Assembly: GCA_030710605.1 (NCBI GenBank)
Contig: CP092865.1
Span: forward strand, 29,668,190 to 29,732,189
Direction of reading: 5' to 3'
Source of the DNA: Cordylochernes scorpioides
Lineage: Eukaryota > Arthropoda > Arachnida > Pseudoscorpiones > Chernetidae
DNA: 64,000 nucleotides
Below the pieces are notes generated by a model that ran no database searches, was not told where the DNA came from, and saw only the letters and a program-made list of their open reading frames with translations. Below are positions 54,121-64,000 of this stretch, one piece after another (position 1 is the stretch's first letter; the number at the start of each line of letters is the position of its first letter). A program made the position numbers and the translations under genes.

Positions 54121-54832
54121 TCCCTATATATATAAAAGTCAGTGTATGTATGTATGTGTGTTTGTTCCCATGTCGGCTATACACGTCCACAATACGTAAC
54201 TAATCTGACTGAAATTTTAACGGTATATAGAGTAGAATCTGGTAAAACTTATAGTGGAAATTTCAGGTCTCTATCCCGAATATATTTCGAGTTATTTGCA
54301 AATTGCGTTGCGAATTTGCCCTTTCGCTCGCAAGCAGCGCCTCTAGCGGTGAAAATGGGAGGTAATATCAGCTGACCTAATGTACATGTAAAACGTGTTT
54401 CAACAGGACATAGAGAAAAATCTGGAAAATATATATATCGGATTTTTAGCCAAGAAAATTTGAATTTGAAAGATGCTGGACAAAAATAGCTGTTTTATTC
54501 AGAAAATGATCATGACAAAATAGCTGTATCATGTTTGATTATCAGATACAAAATTATAACGGGAACATTTTCAAAATGCAGAGACCACGGGTGAAGCCAG
54601 TTCATTTTTAGTATGCAAGAACAAAATTCTAACAGAAAAACATTCATTCGAGCAGAAGATACAAAGCCAGATCATCTTTCTATAAAATGATCGCTTCTCA
54701 GACACAAAGTTTGGAGCGGGACGTTTCACAAGAGTGGCATCCACGGCGCCAATTTATAATTGTAACGAATAGTATTTGAATAAAAACATTTAATCGGGTA
54801 AAACCCGGGCGTTGCCCGGGTCATTCGGCTAG
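54121..54832 (+). mobile_element. non-autonomous Helitron, 712 bp
   Basis: Starts TCCCTATATATATAAAAGTC after A (54120) and ends CCCGGGCGTTGCCCGGG-TCATTCGG-CTAG before T (54833). Shares its last ~290 bp with the Helitron at 26163-26700 but not its 5' half, so the two are different members of one family. Confidence 0.82.
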
Positions 54833-55081
54833 TAATATATACAAATTAATCCTTATATGAACCCTCTTTTTTCAAACTAAATGTATGGAATAGAGATAAC
54901 GACAAAGATGAACTTTTATATGTCGCAATGGATAAAAATAATTTATTGAACTTTAGATTATCTGGCCGGCTGGTTTCTATCGAAAAGAAATAACGAAGGT
55001 GCAAACAGAGCGCAGCATTGATGAGCTTTTGAGTTGACCCTAAACATCTGACAACCTGTTTACAAAAGTCCATAACTATCA

Positions 55082-55556
55082 TAGACGCGCATGATTCTTT
55101 TTTCTTTAATTAAACAATTTCTACTTGCCTCATCGCAATGAAAAATTCACGGGAAGGCTTGGCTCATCAACGCATAGCGGTTTCGCCAGTTTAATCTACC
55201 AATGTTATATTACATTTCTTGGTGTTCCTTATATAGACTCTTGGAATGGGAATTCTGAATGGACTATGTACATAAGGTTATCAAGCATATTGTGTACTTA
55301 TTATTGTATGTGTTTCTACTGTCCTTAAAAGCTTATGTCCATAGTTCATTCAAAATACCCATTCCAAGAGTCCAGCATCAGTAATAAAAGGAACATCAAA
55401 TAGGGCAATATAACAGCGGTATGGTAGATTAAACTGGCGAAACCGCTGGGATGGTTTACCACTAATGAGCCAGGCCTTCCCATTAATTTTTCTTAGCGGT
55501 AAGGGTAGTAGATAAATTGTTTAATTATCAAAAAGAATCATCCGCGTCTATAATAA
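55082..55556. repeat. large foldback element
   Basis: Outer arms start TAGACGCG and end CGCGTCTA; arm pieces match in inverted order: attctttttt..attaaacaa, gggaaggc..ggctcat, gcggtttcgccagtttaatctacc, and ccaagagtc. Total ~475 bp. The outer arm is the arm of the small foldback at 28738-28896. Confidence 0.75.
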
Positions 55557-55970
55557 TTTTGAGTTTTCATAACAGAAGGCGCACTGATGCATCATGATGC
55601 GCAGATGTAAAGTTCCTGTTTGGATGTTATGAAATTTAAGAATATTTTTCCGCATTTTTGTGCTGTACTTATCAGCACAGAAAGGAAGTTATTTATTAGC
55701 TTCTCAGATGGCGAAATACATCCTACTTTAATTATAGATTAGCTCTGATACTTGAAATTGGAAAGCGTAAACTTATGGCTCATCAGTTTGCGAAGCTAAT
55801 TTGAGTTATGAATAAGACGTCTGGTGATAAGTCGTTCATTAACAATTGAACGAATACGTTGTAACCATCACAAAGATTGGTTTTCACAACAGCACTGATA
55901 TTAGAATAGCCAGATTGAAATATGATATTGTGTCCAAGTCAGTTCATCTATTCATTAGTCTATTGTTGCT
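55557..55970. other. no gene seen
   Basis: AT-rich, contains a short palindrome gatgcatcatgatgcgc at about 55582. Confidence 0.45.
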
Positions 55971-56745
55971 CTATCCGATGGTTCTAGCCACGACAACATA
56001 GACATTCTATATCTAGAGTTATAGAACGGGTTTTAAACAATTCCCAACGTCATCTCGTTGAATACAGATAAATGGAAGATTAGGTTCAAATGGCCATGTG
56101 CGTCTTTTCATGCTCTATCCGAAGGTTCTAGCCACGACAACATAGACCTCATATATATCTCGAGTTATAGACCGAGGTTAAAATAATTCCCAACGTCATA
56201 TTTCGTGGAATACAAATAAATTGAAGATGAGGTTCATATGTCAATTTTGTCTTTTTCAGCTCTATCCGAAGGTCCTAGCTACGTCCTAGAGACATGTTGA
56301 AAGTTATTTTTAAAGATATACAACGTGGAATACAATTAAATGGAAGTAGTGGTTAATATGGTCATGTGCATGTTTTCTTGCTCTATCCCATTGTTCTAGC
56401 TACGACAACATAGACCCCATATATATCGAGTTATAGACCGAGGTTAAAATAATTCTTAACGTCATATCTCGTGGAATACAAATAATTGGAAGATGAGGTT
56501 CATATGGCCATGTGAGTCTTTTCCTGCTCTATATGAAGGATCTAGCTATGAGAACATAGATTTCCTATTTCTCGAATTAAAGAGACATGTTGAAAGTTAT
56601 TTCCCAAAGATATACAACGTGGAATACAAATAATTGGAAGTAGTGGTTCAAATGTTCATGTACATCCTATCTTGCTCTATCCGATGGTTCTAGCTACGAC
56701 AACATAGACCTCCTATATCTCGAGTCGCCATTTTAGGGCTGTTAG
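55971..56745. repeat. ~145-bp tandem repeat, ~5 copies
   Basis: CTCTATCCGA(T/A)GG starts recur at about 55971, 56112, 56260, 56380, 56526 and 56674. Units share ctagccacgacaacatagac, aattcccaacgtcat and gaatacaaataaatggaag. Moderately diverged with indels. Confidence 0.85.
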
Positions 56746-57414
56746 AACCCGTTGAAACCCATTATATTAGGAAAAAGCCTTTCGCAACTGCTGTTTAAAC
56801 CCTCGTGAAAATCTTCCGCGACACGAAGGAATACTGCTAATGGGAGCAGGAACTGAGTTGCGTCCTTGGGTGCAGGTAAAAGTAATGGATGCATACAGCG
56901 TTATCCAGAGCCTCTAAAAGGGTCCCGCGCTAGCTTCTATTCTCATGTTTAAGACTTTCGTCGGCATTTTTGATGTGTACTAGACATAAATAGGACTATT
57001 CAATCGCAGCTCGGCGAATATTCGACCGAGCCTAGAGAGGAAGGTCGAAAGTTTAGCCAGTTCAAGAATTAGAAACTTCCGAGACGCGCGAGGGTCGGCG
57101 ATAAAATTCCTTGGAACCGGGCCATTAATGTTAGCGTCCAAGTCCATCTACAGATTTGCTGGGTGTTCTAGCGCGTATCAATTCTCACAAGATGAGTTTA
57201 TAAATACAGAGTCGTAGTCGAAAACCTGTTATGGTCGTTGAAGAGGGTGTTTTTTCTTATGCTTTTATATTTCTTTGAAAAATAGCGCTGCAAGAAGCCT
57301 CTTAAGGTCATGTTCGCTTAAAAAGATTATAATAAAAAAAGGGTTCGTCAAAAAGGAATTTTGTTTTTAATAAAAATAAATAAAAAGTATATTGAAAATT
57401 AAAATAAAAAAAAA
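56746..57414. other. unassigned, GC-richer
   Basis: 56746-57240 is richer in GC than its neighbours, with no open frame of note. Its start resembles, in inverse, 53880-53945. I cannot name it. Confidence 0.35.
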
Positions 57415-57416
57415 AG

Positions 57417-57480
57417 TGACCAACGCGGGATTTGAATCCAGGTCTTGGCGGTTGAAAATCAATATACACTCGCTTTTACA
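57417..57480 (-). repeat. tRNA-like SINE head
   Basis: Minus strand: aaaagcgagtgtat, a possible stem-loop, GGATTCAAATCC (B box) and CGCGTTGGTCACTTTTTT. Like the head of the SINE at 5994 but a different subfamily. The body was not found. Confidence 0.5.
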
Positions 57481-57603
57481 TTAAAGATGTCCTTTAGGTT
57501 AACTAATGGTTAAAATAGGGGCCATTTAAAATGTTCTTATTTATATAAAAATATATAAAATTATATGAATTTATAAAATATAAAATATATCATTTTTAAA
57601 AAG

Positions 57604-57667
57604 GGTCCAACGCGGGATTCGTACCTGGGTGGTGGCTGTAGAAAACCATAGGACACTCGCATTTACA
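57604..57667 (-). repeat. tRNA-like SINE head, second copy
   Basis: Minus strand parallels 57417-57480 (gcgagtgtcct..., GGTACGAATCCCGCGTTGGACCC). The B box is altered. Confidence 0.5.
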
Positions 57668-58127
57668 TTTTTGAAAATATACTATATTATTTAATAGCAA
57701 GAATATTATTTCAGTTAATAAATTAAAAATATAAGAGCGTATTAGGACATATATTTACTAATTAAAATATATTGTTATTATATATTTATATGTGCTATTT
57801 TAAATATAATTTACTGGAAAGAAAAATAAAAGCCCTCCCAATTTTGCTTTTATAGATATTAAATTTTGTTCAAAAATGAAAAATAGAAGTTAATTTCATG
57901 ATTATTCATTTGTAGCTTACTTTATAAATAGAAATAATATAAATATACCTATAATTTGTAAAATATGTCGTTTTTAGGCGTTTAAATAATTTATTTTGAG
58001 TGATTTTTTTTTAAATGGAGTTATATCGATTTAAAAATGGCATATTATTTTATTTTTGAGAGTTTAAAATGTAAATATGAAAAAATATATATATGGAGTG
58101 CGCGAGGTATCCAGTTGACCTAAACTA
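57668..58127. other. no gene seen
   Basis: Very AT-rich. Confidence 0.5.
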
Positions 58128-58854
58128 TGTGATGGGATCCTGTCGACTCTCGCTATACTGTGTTACCGAGAGGAACAGTCAGGATAAGGAGATTTCCAGT
58201 ACCTCTCTGCACCTTGGAAGACCTTTTACATTTCTCACAAAGTACAGGCAGTCGTGGTCGAAGCAGAGTGGAAAGCTTGGGAATGTCCACACAAAAAACG
58301 AAGACACAGTTGCACTAAGAAAGTTCCGTGAACAGATAAAAGATGAGCTAGGAGCGAAAGATGAAGATGGAAGAGTTCTTACTGGTCTACATGGTGGATG
58401 AGGTGGACCTGGGGTACAACCGACGAGTGCTCACGCAGATGGTGAAGTGACTGTCAAGTGATTGTATTTTTGGCTAAGACGGGGTCTTATATATTTTTTT
58501 TTCCGAGAAAATAAGTATTGCATTACAGCAGATGCGAGAGGGGCGTGGATTGTCTGGCGAAATTCTAAACTGGCGCCGTGGCAGTTTCCATCTTTAGACC
58601 TTGTTGTTTTGTGGCTGCTACATCTATCTCGAATTTAGACGTTTTTGACTTCTATCTCTTGCTTCAACTCAACTCTTAATCTATTACAGAGTTTTATTTA
58701 TTTATCCTCAGTTTGTACAGGGTTAATTACATATGATGATGTAATGACACAGTTCAATCATGCGTATAATCATTTACAGATGTGTTTCTATTATACAACA
58801 TGAAAATCTTGTTATAAGTTATATACAATATGGGGTTGTTGGTTTAAAACACCA
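58128..58854 (-). repeat. solo LTR-like repeat, copy 2
   Basis: Homologous over its length to 16629-17406; shares both ends and a TATATAAGA at the same place (about 58483-58491, minus). It lacks the 11-bp repeats. A plus-strand ORF over it is fortuitous. Confidence 0.6.
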
Positions 58855-58886
58855 TATATATACTTGATTTAATTTATATTACAATA

Positions 58887-59900
58887 CTAGCCGAGTGACC
58901 CGGGCAACGCCCAGGGTTTACCCAAAGGGCCTGCAGAGACTTTAAAAGTATAGATTGACCATGTTTTGATGTCCTGAACTATAGCCTATCATATAACAAA
59001 CTGTAATTCGACACTATCAATAATTCGACACTTCCGATAATTCGACCGTTTTAAAAATCAAATTTACACAGTCGATTGTTTTTTAAATACAACCTTACCG
59101 GTAAAAAGGTATTACAGAGGCGATGACAGCCACTGAAAATGTACAAAATTTATGTATAGAGAAATGGGAGAATTTAGTGTATAAAGAAAAGTCCAAAATC
59201 TAAATAATTGATAATAGTGTATTAACAAACAACTAATACAAAGAAATTCCTTTGAGGTAAGAAACTATAGACATTAGTAAAAAGTTTATGAAAAAAAAAA
59301 AAAAAAGAGGTTGTCAACTATATTGCAGAGGAGACTACTTATAAAAGGAATTAATCTAAAGGACTCATTAAAAATTAATTTCTATTTTTATTCATACATG
59401 GGTTCAACTTTATATGTATTTTGTCTAAAGTTCAAACACGTGAAAAAGCCGCATAGAGCTGTCCATGCGTATGTAGCAAGAACCCAAATATTATTTATAG
59501 TCATAGCAAAAGCCAACTTTAGTGAAAACTGATGCCTCTTAAGAATGAAGGGAAGGCTGATATCTGAAGGAGCAAAATATATTTTTGGCACCAATACAGT
59601 GTGTCCAACATTGGTCCCGGTCAGTATTTGTGCTTCAACTTTACTTGTATGCCATCCAAAGTTCACACACGTGAAAAAGCCACATAGAGCTGTCCATGCA
59701 TAAATGCAGGCTCTTGTAGCAAGAAACTCACTCTAGCAAAGGTTTGGCCTTAAGCCTTATTTATAGTCATAGGAAAAGCCAACCCTATTGGAAACTCTTG
59801 CCTCTTCAGAATGAAGGGAATGTTGATATCTGAAGGAGCCAAAGATGTTTTGACACCAATACAGTGTGTCCAACATTGGCCCCTGTCAGTATTTGTACCT
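58887..59900 (-). pseudogene. Helitron 3' end with helicase C-terminus relics
   Basis: On the minus strand a hairpin of GGGCGTTGCCCGGG type, spacer and CTAG end at 58887. Upstream, 59388-59666 reads AQILTGTNVGHTVLVPKIYF, then SDISLPFILKRHQFSLKLAF and AMTIN, the C-terminal part of Helitron PIF1-like helicases. 59690-59895 is a second, more decayed copy (QILTGANVGHTVLV; HGQLYVAFSRV-like tail). Both are broken. A Rep (HUH) domain is not in the window. Confidence 0.7.
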
Positions 59901-60068
59901 CAAGGACATGAGAGCACATGCACTGTATCACCATACATGTACCATTGTAAAGACCCTGCTTAAGATTAAAATTTCTCAGAAGCATAACAATAGCACCAAC
60001 CTAGAGTATAACTGGTGTGGAGGCATTCATCTGGGAGTAAGGCTATTGAAAAAAAAGACACAAATCAG
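59901..60068. other. junction into the gypsy insertion site
   Basis: Ends aaaagacacaaATCAG, the satellite sequence that resumes after the gypsy element at 63207. Confidence 0.6.
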
Positions 60069-60286
60069 TGTTGTAATGTGTATGAGTTGTCTGAACAAAC
60101 TCGCTACGACTTACAAGCTGAACTGAATGTTTATTCAATCTAGCAATCTTCTTATATACAAGATAGAGATAAAAAGGAAATAATTTACATAAGTTTAAAA
60201 CAATTGACAAATGGAATAATTTTGCATAGCCAACAATAGGTAACAATTATATAACACTTAACAAAGGTTATTTACATATCACAACA
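60069..60286 (-). repeat. gypsy 3' LTR (element orientation)
   Basis: 218 bp; TGTTGT...ACAACA, short inverted termini; same as 62989-63206. Confidence 0.95.
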
Positions 60287-60358
60287 TGTTTCCCCTCTGG
60301 TACAACAATTAAAGAATGTCACGAATCTAGACAACCATCAACAATCAGATCAGGCAAA

Positions 60359-61531
60359 TCAAAAGGCATTTTTTTTTACATGTTTTTCGTCCATGGGGTG
60401 AGTATCCCTGGATAGGGTATGAGCCACAATCAGGTATTTTCCTGGTTTGTACTGCAATTTGAAGTCAAATGCTATAAGCTTCATTACTAATCTTTGTAGA
60501 CGCGGTGATATATCACTCAGCGGTTTTTTGACTAGAGGCAATAAGGGCTGGTGATCCGTCTGGACAACGAAAGTGTGTCCTGACAATAGATATTCGAACT
60601 TTTTGCATCCATAATAAACACTCAATAACTCCTTCTCAATCTGAGAGTACTGTTTCTGCGAGTCGCTAAATGACGCGGATGCGAATGCTAGAGGTCGATC
60701 TTCCTGTAGCAGAGCAGCTCCCATTGCATCTTTGCTGGCATCACACTGCAAAATCAGCATCTTGCTTTTGTCAAAATGTGCCAACGAAGGAGCATTCCTC
60801 ACGCATTCCTTAATATGATCGAATTCCCCATCCTGTTTAGGCCCCCAATGCCAGACAACATTCTTTCTTAAGATTCCTCTTATATTGGATGTGGACGCAG
60901 CTAAGTTTGGAATGAATTTTCCTAAGTAATTATAAAGACCCATGATTCTTTGCAGCGACTTTTTATCCTCTGGCCTTTTAAAGGTAATTAATTTATCAAT
61001 CTTATTTGGCTCTGGATCAATTCCATTTTGTGATATCACATGGCCCAAGAAACGAACTTTCGTTAGACATATTTGAGCCTTTGTTAAATCAAATTTGATA
61101 TTTTTTTCTTTTGCTTTTTCTAGAATTCCCTTTAATTTTTTATTGTGCTCTTGAATGGTATCCGCATATATCAGCAAATCGTCTACATATGTAATATTTT
61201 GAAAGCTATCCCTAAAGATATTCGTCATTTTCTCAACAAAAATTTGTGCCGATATTTTCAAACCAAATGGCAATCGGTTATATCTGAATTTGCCAAATGG
61301 CGTGGTCATCACCAACAGATCTCTGCATTCCTTTGCAACCGGAATATGCCAATAGGCTGATTTCACGTCTAACACGGTATAATACTTAGCTTTGGGTATC
61401 TCGTGCAATAGTTCAGCTGGAGCCGGAGTCTGGAAATGTCTTCCCACAAGAGCCTCATTTAATTTCCGAGGATCCAGGCATATTCTGATTTGACCAGATT
61501 TTTTTTTACAACGACCATAGGATGAGACCAC
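60359..61531 (-). CDS. gypsy reverse transcriptase-RNase H
   Basis: 390 codons from the first ATG, but its true N-terminus is the end of the preceding frame. RT: IRICLDPRKLN, VLDVKSAYWHI, NRLPFGLKIS, active-site YVDD (115-118), FLGHVISQNGI. RNase H: QCDASKDAMGAALLQ, FASASFSDSQKQYSQIEKEL, TDHQPLLPL, ending with the short DTHPMDEKHVKKNAF. The frame stops right after RNase H, 70 bp before the 3' LTR, with no HHCC or DDE domain. The enzyme would copy element RNA to DNA in cytoplasmic particles. Confidence 0.92.
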   Translation of the reverse strand: MVSSYGRCKKKSGQIRICLDPRKLNEALVGRHFQTPAPAELLHEIPKAKYYTVLDVKSAYWHIPVAKECRDLLVMTTPFGKFRYNRLPFGLKISAQIFVEKMTNIFRDSFQNITYVDDLLIYADTIQEHNKKLKGILEKAKEKNIKFDLTKAQICLTKVRFLGHVISQNGIDPEPNKIDKLITFKRPEDKKSLQRIMGLYNYLGKFIPNLAASTSNIRGILRKNVVWHWGPKQDGEFDHIKECVRNAPSLAHFDKSKMLILQCDASKDAMGAALLQEDRPLAFASASFSDSQKQYSQIEKELLSVYYGCKKFEYLLSGHTFVVQTDHQPLLPLVKKPLSDISPRLQRLVMKLIAFDFKLQYKPGKYLIVAHTLSRDTHPMDEKHVKKNAF

Positions 61532-62823
61532 TCTGTTTCATGATATATTTTTGTTACGATTCCTTGCTTCACCATCTTTTCCAATTCAGACTGAACTTCG
61601 GCTCCGAGGCTTGTTGGGATGCGCCTGGGAGGGACTTGCACAGGAGAATATTCAGGCTTTGTGTAAATCTTACATTCCGAATTGATTAATCCTACTCCTT
61701 GAAATACTTCGTGGTATTGTTCGAGGATTTTTTGAGTTTCAGAACACAATTTCATTTCATCCGTGTTTATATGATTGATTCGCCTCAAGATTTCAAGCTT
61801 CTCGCAAGTATCGCCCGTGATAAGTGTCTGCGCTTCTACATCGGCTACGATAAATTCAAACATTCCTTTCTTTTCACCATATTGGCATAGCACATTGCAT
61901 TTGCCGACGATAGGTAATTCTGTATTTCCATATGCGAACGCCTTTAATGACGTGGGTCTGATTTCTGGTCTTGATGGCCATTGGTTTATTACTTTATGAG
62001 GAAGCACATTTATCTGTGCGCCAGTGTCCAAATGTACCGTGGTCTTCTTGCCATTAATTATTATTACCGCGGACCACTTGTCCGACCGAACAGTCTTTAC
62101 AGCAACCTCATTAAGATTCATCTCGTCACAGGATTCTTCAGCTTCACTTTCCGCTAAGAGATTTCTTATACGTTTTGTTCGGCAAACTACTGAGAAATGA
62201 TTGGTTTTTCCGCATGCATTACATTTCTTCCCATATGCTGGACACTTTCCATACTTGTGTCGTTGTCCACACCACTTACATGGTTCTATTATTCTTTCTC
62301 TTCTCGGGTTTATACCGCTTGGTCCTGCTTCTGCATTTTCCATTCGAATTGTATCTTTCACCCAATTACGTTTTTCAATTTTTTCAATCATTTTTTGCTC
62401 ATTCAACGATGCTACTTGTGAACATGTTGACTCGGAGATCACAGCTATCGAAATTGCCCTTGGTAGTGTCAACTGTGGATCTTCTAACAATTTTCTTTTC
62501 ACTTCTCGGTCAAGTATTCCAATTATAAGGCGATCCCTTATGAGAGATTCTGTTAAATTCTCGAATTCACATTCTTGTGCCAGATGCTTTAATTCTGTGA
62601 CGAATTCCATGATTCCCTGCTTTTCCTTTTGTACACAGGTAAAAAATGCATTTCTCCTTTGAATCGTATTTTTGAAGGGCTTAAAATGGTTCGTAAGCAT
62701 ATCAAGCATTTCCTTTACATTTGGGTAGGTATCATTTTCACTTATGTGAAATGTTTTGTATATCATCACTGTTTTCTCACCAGCAATATGCTTCAAAATT
62801 GCTCGCTGACGCACCAGCGGCAT
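61459..62823 (-). pseudogene. gypsy gag-protease-RT N-terminus
   Basis: 454 codons from the first ATG; the frame is open further up (EKKWETWRESFEIFAIAVN), with a shift near 62890 between it and a start at about 62935. Gag capsid part (1-140), zinc knuckles CKWCGQRHKYGKC (182-194) and CNACGKTNHFSVVC (201-214), protease HLDTGAQINVL (264-274), RT start PPRRIPTSLGAEVQSELEKM. It breaks at a run of nine As (61501-61509), where a one-base difference leads into the RT frame. Whether that is a mutation, a sequencing slip or programmed frameshifting cannot be told here. Confidence 0.9.
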
Positions 62824-62988
62824 GCTTTCTAAATTTACCGCTATTGCAAAAATTTCAAACGACTCTCTCCAGGTTTCCCATTTTTTCTCGTTGCTGTACG
62901 GGACAATTCCGCCGGCGGCTTGATTCCTTCCATTCTACTCAATGTTGAATTAATCTGTTTTAATTCGATACTTTTGTCGGCTGCGCCA

Positions 62989-63206
62989 TGTTGTAATGTG
63001 TATGAGTTGTCTGAACAAACTCGCTACGACTTACAAGCTGAACTGAATGTTTATTCAATCTAGCAATCTTCTTATATACAAGATAGAGATAAAAAGGAAA
63101 TAATTTACATAAGTTTAAAACAATTGACAAATGGAATAATTTTGCATAGCCAACAATAGGTAACAATTATATAACACTTAACAAAGGTTATTTACATATC
63201 ACAACA
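62989..63206 (-). repeat. gypsy 5' LTR (element orientation)
   Basis: 218 bp, pair of 60069-60286. Confidence 0.95.
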
Positions 63207-64000
63207 ATCAGCAAATAAAATTGCAAACAATACTACTATATCACAGATAAGACAACATATAAAAGGAATGAATTCATTTAAATGACCTCATTAAAACTAC
63301 ATTTATAGTTTTATATATAAAATATAACCTCGATAATTCGACCATGTTTTGTTGTCCTTACCTACAGCCTATTATATAACAAATTTAATTTGACACTATT
63401 GATAATTCGACCATGTTTTGTTGTCCTGACCTACAGCCTATCATATAAAAAACTTTAATTAGACACTCTCGATAATTCGACCATGTTTTGTTGTCCTGAC
63501 CTACAGCCTATCATATAAAAAAACTGTAATTCGACACTCTCGATAATTCGACCATGTTTTGTTGTCCTGACCTACAGCCTATCATATAAAAAACTGTAAT
63601 TCAAGAGTTTAAAAATATTTATTTTGAGTGAAAAAAAAAGACACAAATCAGCAAATAAAATTGCAAACAATACTACTATATCACAGATAAGACTACATAT
63701 AAAAGGAATGAATTCATTTAAATAACCTCATTAAAACTACATTTATAGTTTTATATATACAATATAACCTCGATAATTCGACCATGTTTTGATGTCCTTA
63801 CCTACAAACTGTAATTCAAGAGTTTAAAAATATATATTTTGAGTGGAAAAAAAAGACACAAATCAGCAAATAAAATTGCAAACAATACTACTATATCACA
63901 GATAAGACAACATATAAAAGGAATGAATTCATTTAAATGACCTCATTAAAATTACATTTATAGTTTTATATATACAATATAACCTCGATAATTCGACCAT
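63207..64000. repeat. satellite with ~70-bp units in a longer repeat
   Basis: Units with GATAATTCGACCATGTTTTG, TTGTCCTGACCTACAGCC and TATCATATAAAAAACTG recur every 69-72 bp between 63330 and 63605. A longer period (acacaaatcagcaaataaaa ... tatataacctcgataattcg) begins at about 63205, 63650 and 63855. Related units occur at 58960-59060. It runs off the window end. Confidence 0.88.

Larger units (their letters stand above)
60069..63206 (-). mobile_element. Ty3/gypsy element, complete ends, no integrase
   Basis: Two 218-bp LTRs (60069-60286, 62989-63206) appear identical. The 5-bp duplication ATCAG (60064-60068, 63207-63211) is confirmed by uninterrupted copies of the target in the satellite (63655, 63861). 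The primer-binding site TGGCGCAGCCGAC follows the 5' LTR directly; the purine tract AGAGGGGAAACA precedes the 3' LTR. Only 2.7 kb lies between the LTRs: gag, protease, RT and RNase H are present, integrase is absent. 3138 bp in total. Confidence 0.96.

Noticed and set aside
56746..57240. Possible rRNA fragment in the GC-richer block
   Set aside because: I looked for conserved 18S/28S segments and found none that I could name.
62175..62662. Plus-strand ORFs of 117 and 153 codons
   Set aside because: Shadows of the gypsy gag-protease frame on the minus strand.
1..64000. CRISPR array, operons or prokaryotic system
   Set aside because: Tandem repeats here have no conserved repeat plus unique spacer pattern; all content is animal mobile elements.

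Overview
The window looks like gene-poor, AT-rich nuclear DNA from an animal, most likely an arthropod (possibly a chelicerate, low confidence). It has tRNA genes with internal Pol III boxes and no operons, ribosome binding sites or convincing multi-exon host gene. The bulk is animal transposable elements: Tc1, mariner, hAT, Helitron, Ty3/gypsy, LINE, SINE and Penelope-like. All identifications come from reading motifs by eye; no database search was run.

Layout. 1-5 kb: Penelope-like RT relic, a Tc1 element with TIRs (1180-2673), a SINE, and a tRNA-Gly(GCC) gene. 5-10 kb: ribozyme-element relic, full SINE with target duplication, a complete 704-bp TRIM-like LTR element, and a second Tc1-like element (7748-9168) with 47-bp perfect TIRs. 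10-20 kb: small Helitron, palindromes, two more tRNA-Gly genes, LTR-like blocks, a 5'-truncated SINE. 24.6-25.8 kb: tandem/inverted array of a ~350-bp unit carrying three identical sequences that fit a type I hammerhead ribozyme; this is the most striking object here and resembles a retrozyme. 26-36 kb: tRNA-Gly, Helitron, fragment of a repetitive arthropod ORF, 46-bp minisatellite, LINE relic with nested SINE. 36.3-45.1 kb: purine-rich minisatellite (74-bp unit built of two 37-bp halves) split by a 4.4-kb gypsy element with GTGTG target duplication. 45.9-50.7 kb: hAT MITE, decayed gypsy, mariner, second TRIM-like copy. 52-59 kb: Penelope endonuclease fragments, LINE tail, Helitron, foldback elements, ~145-bp tandem repeat, solo LTR, Helitron helicase relic. 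60.1-63.2 kb: a gypsy element with paired 218-bp LTRs and ATCAG duplication but no integrase, inserted into a satellite that continues to the window end.

The elements do not form a pathway. The logic is nested insertion: SINE into LINE, gypsy into minisatellite, gypsy into satellite, mariner at a gypsy edge. Most coding sequences are broken by frameshifts or stops. Functional candidates are the tRNA-Gly genes, the hammerhead ribozymes, and possibly a 56-codon ORF at 45364-45534.
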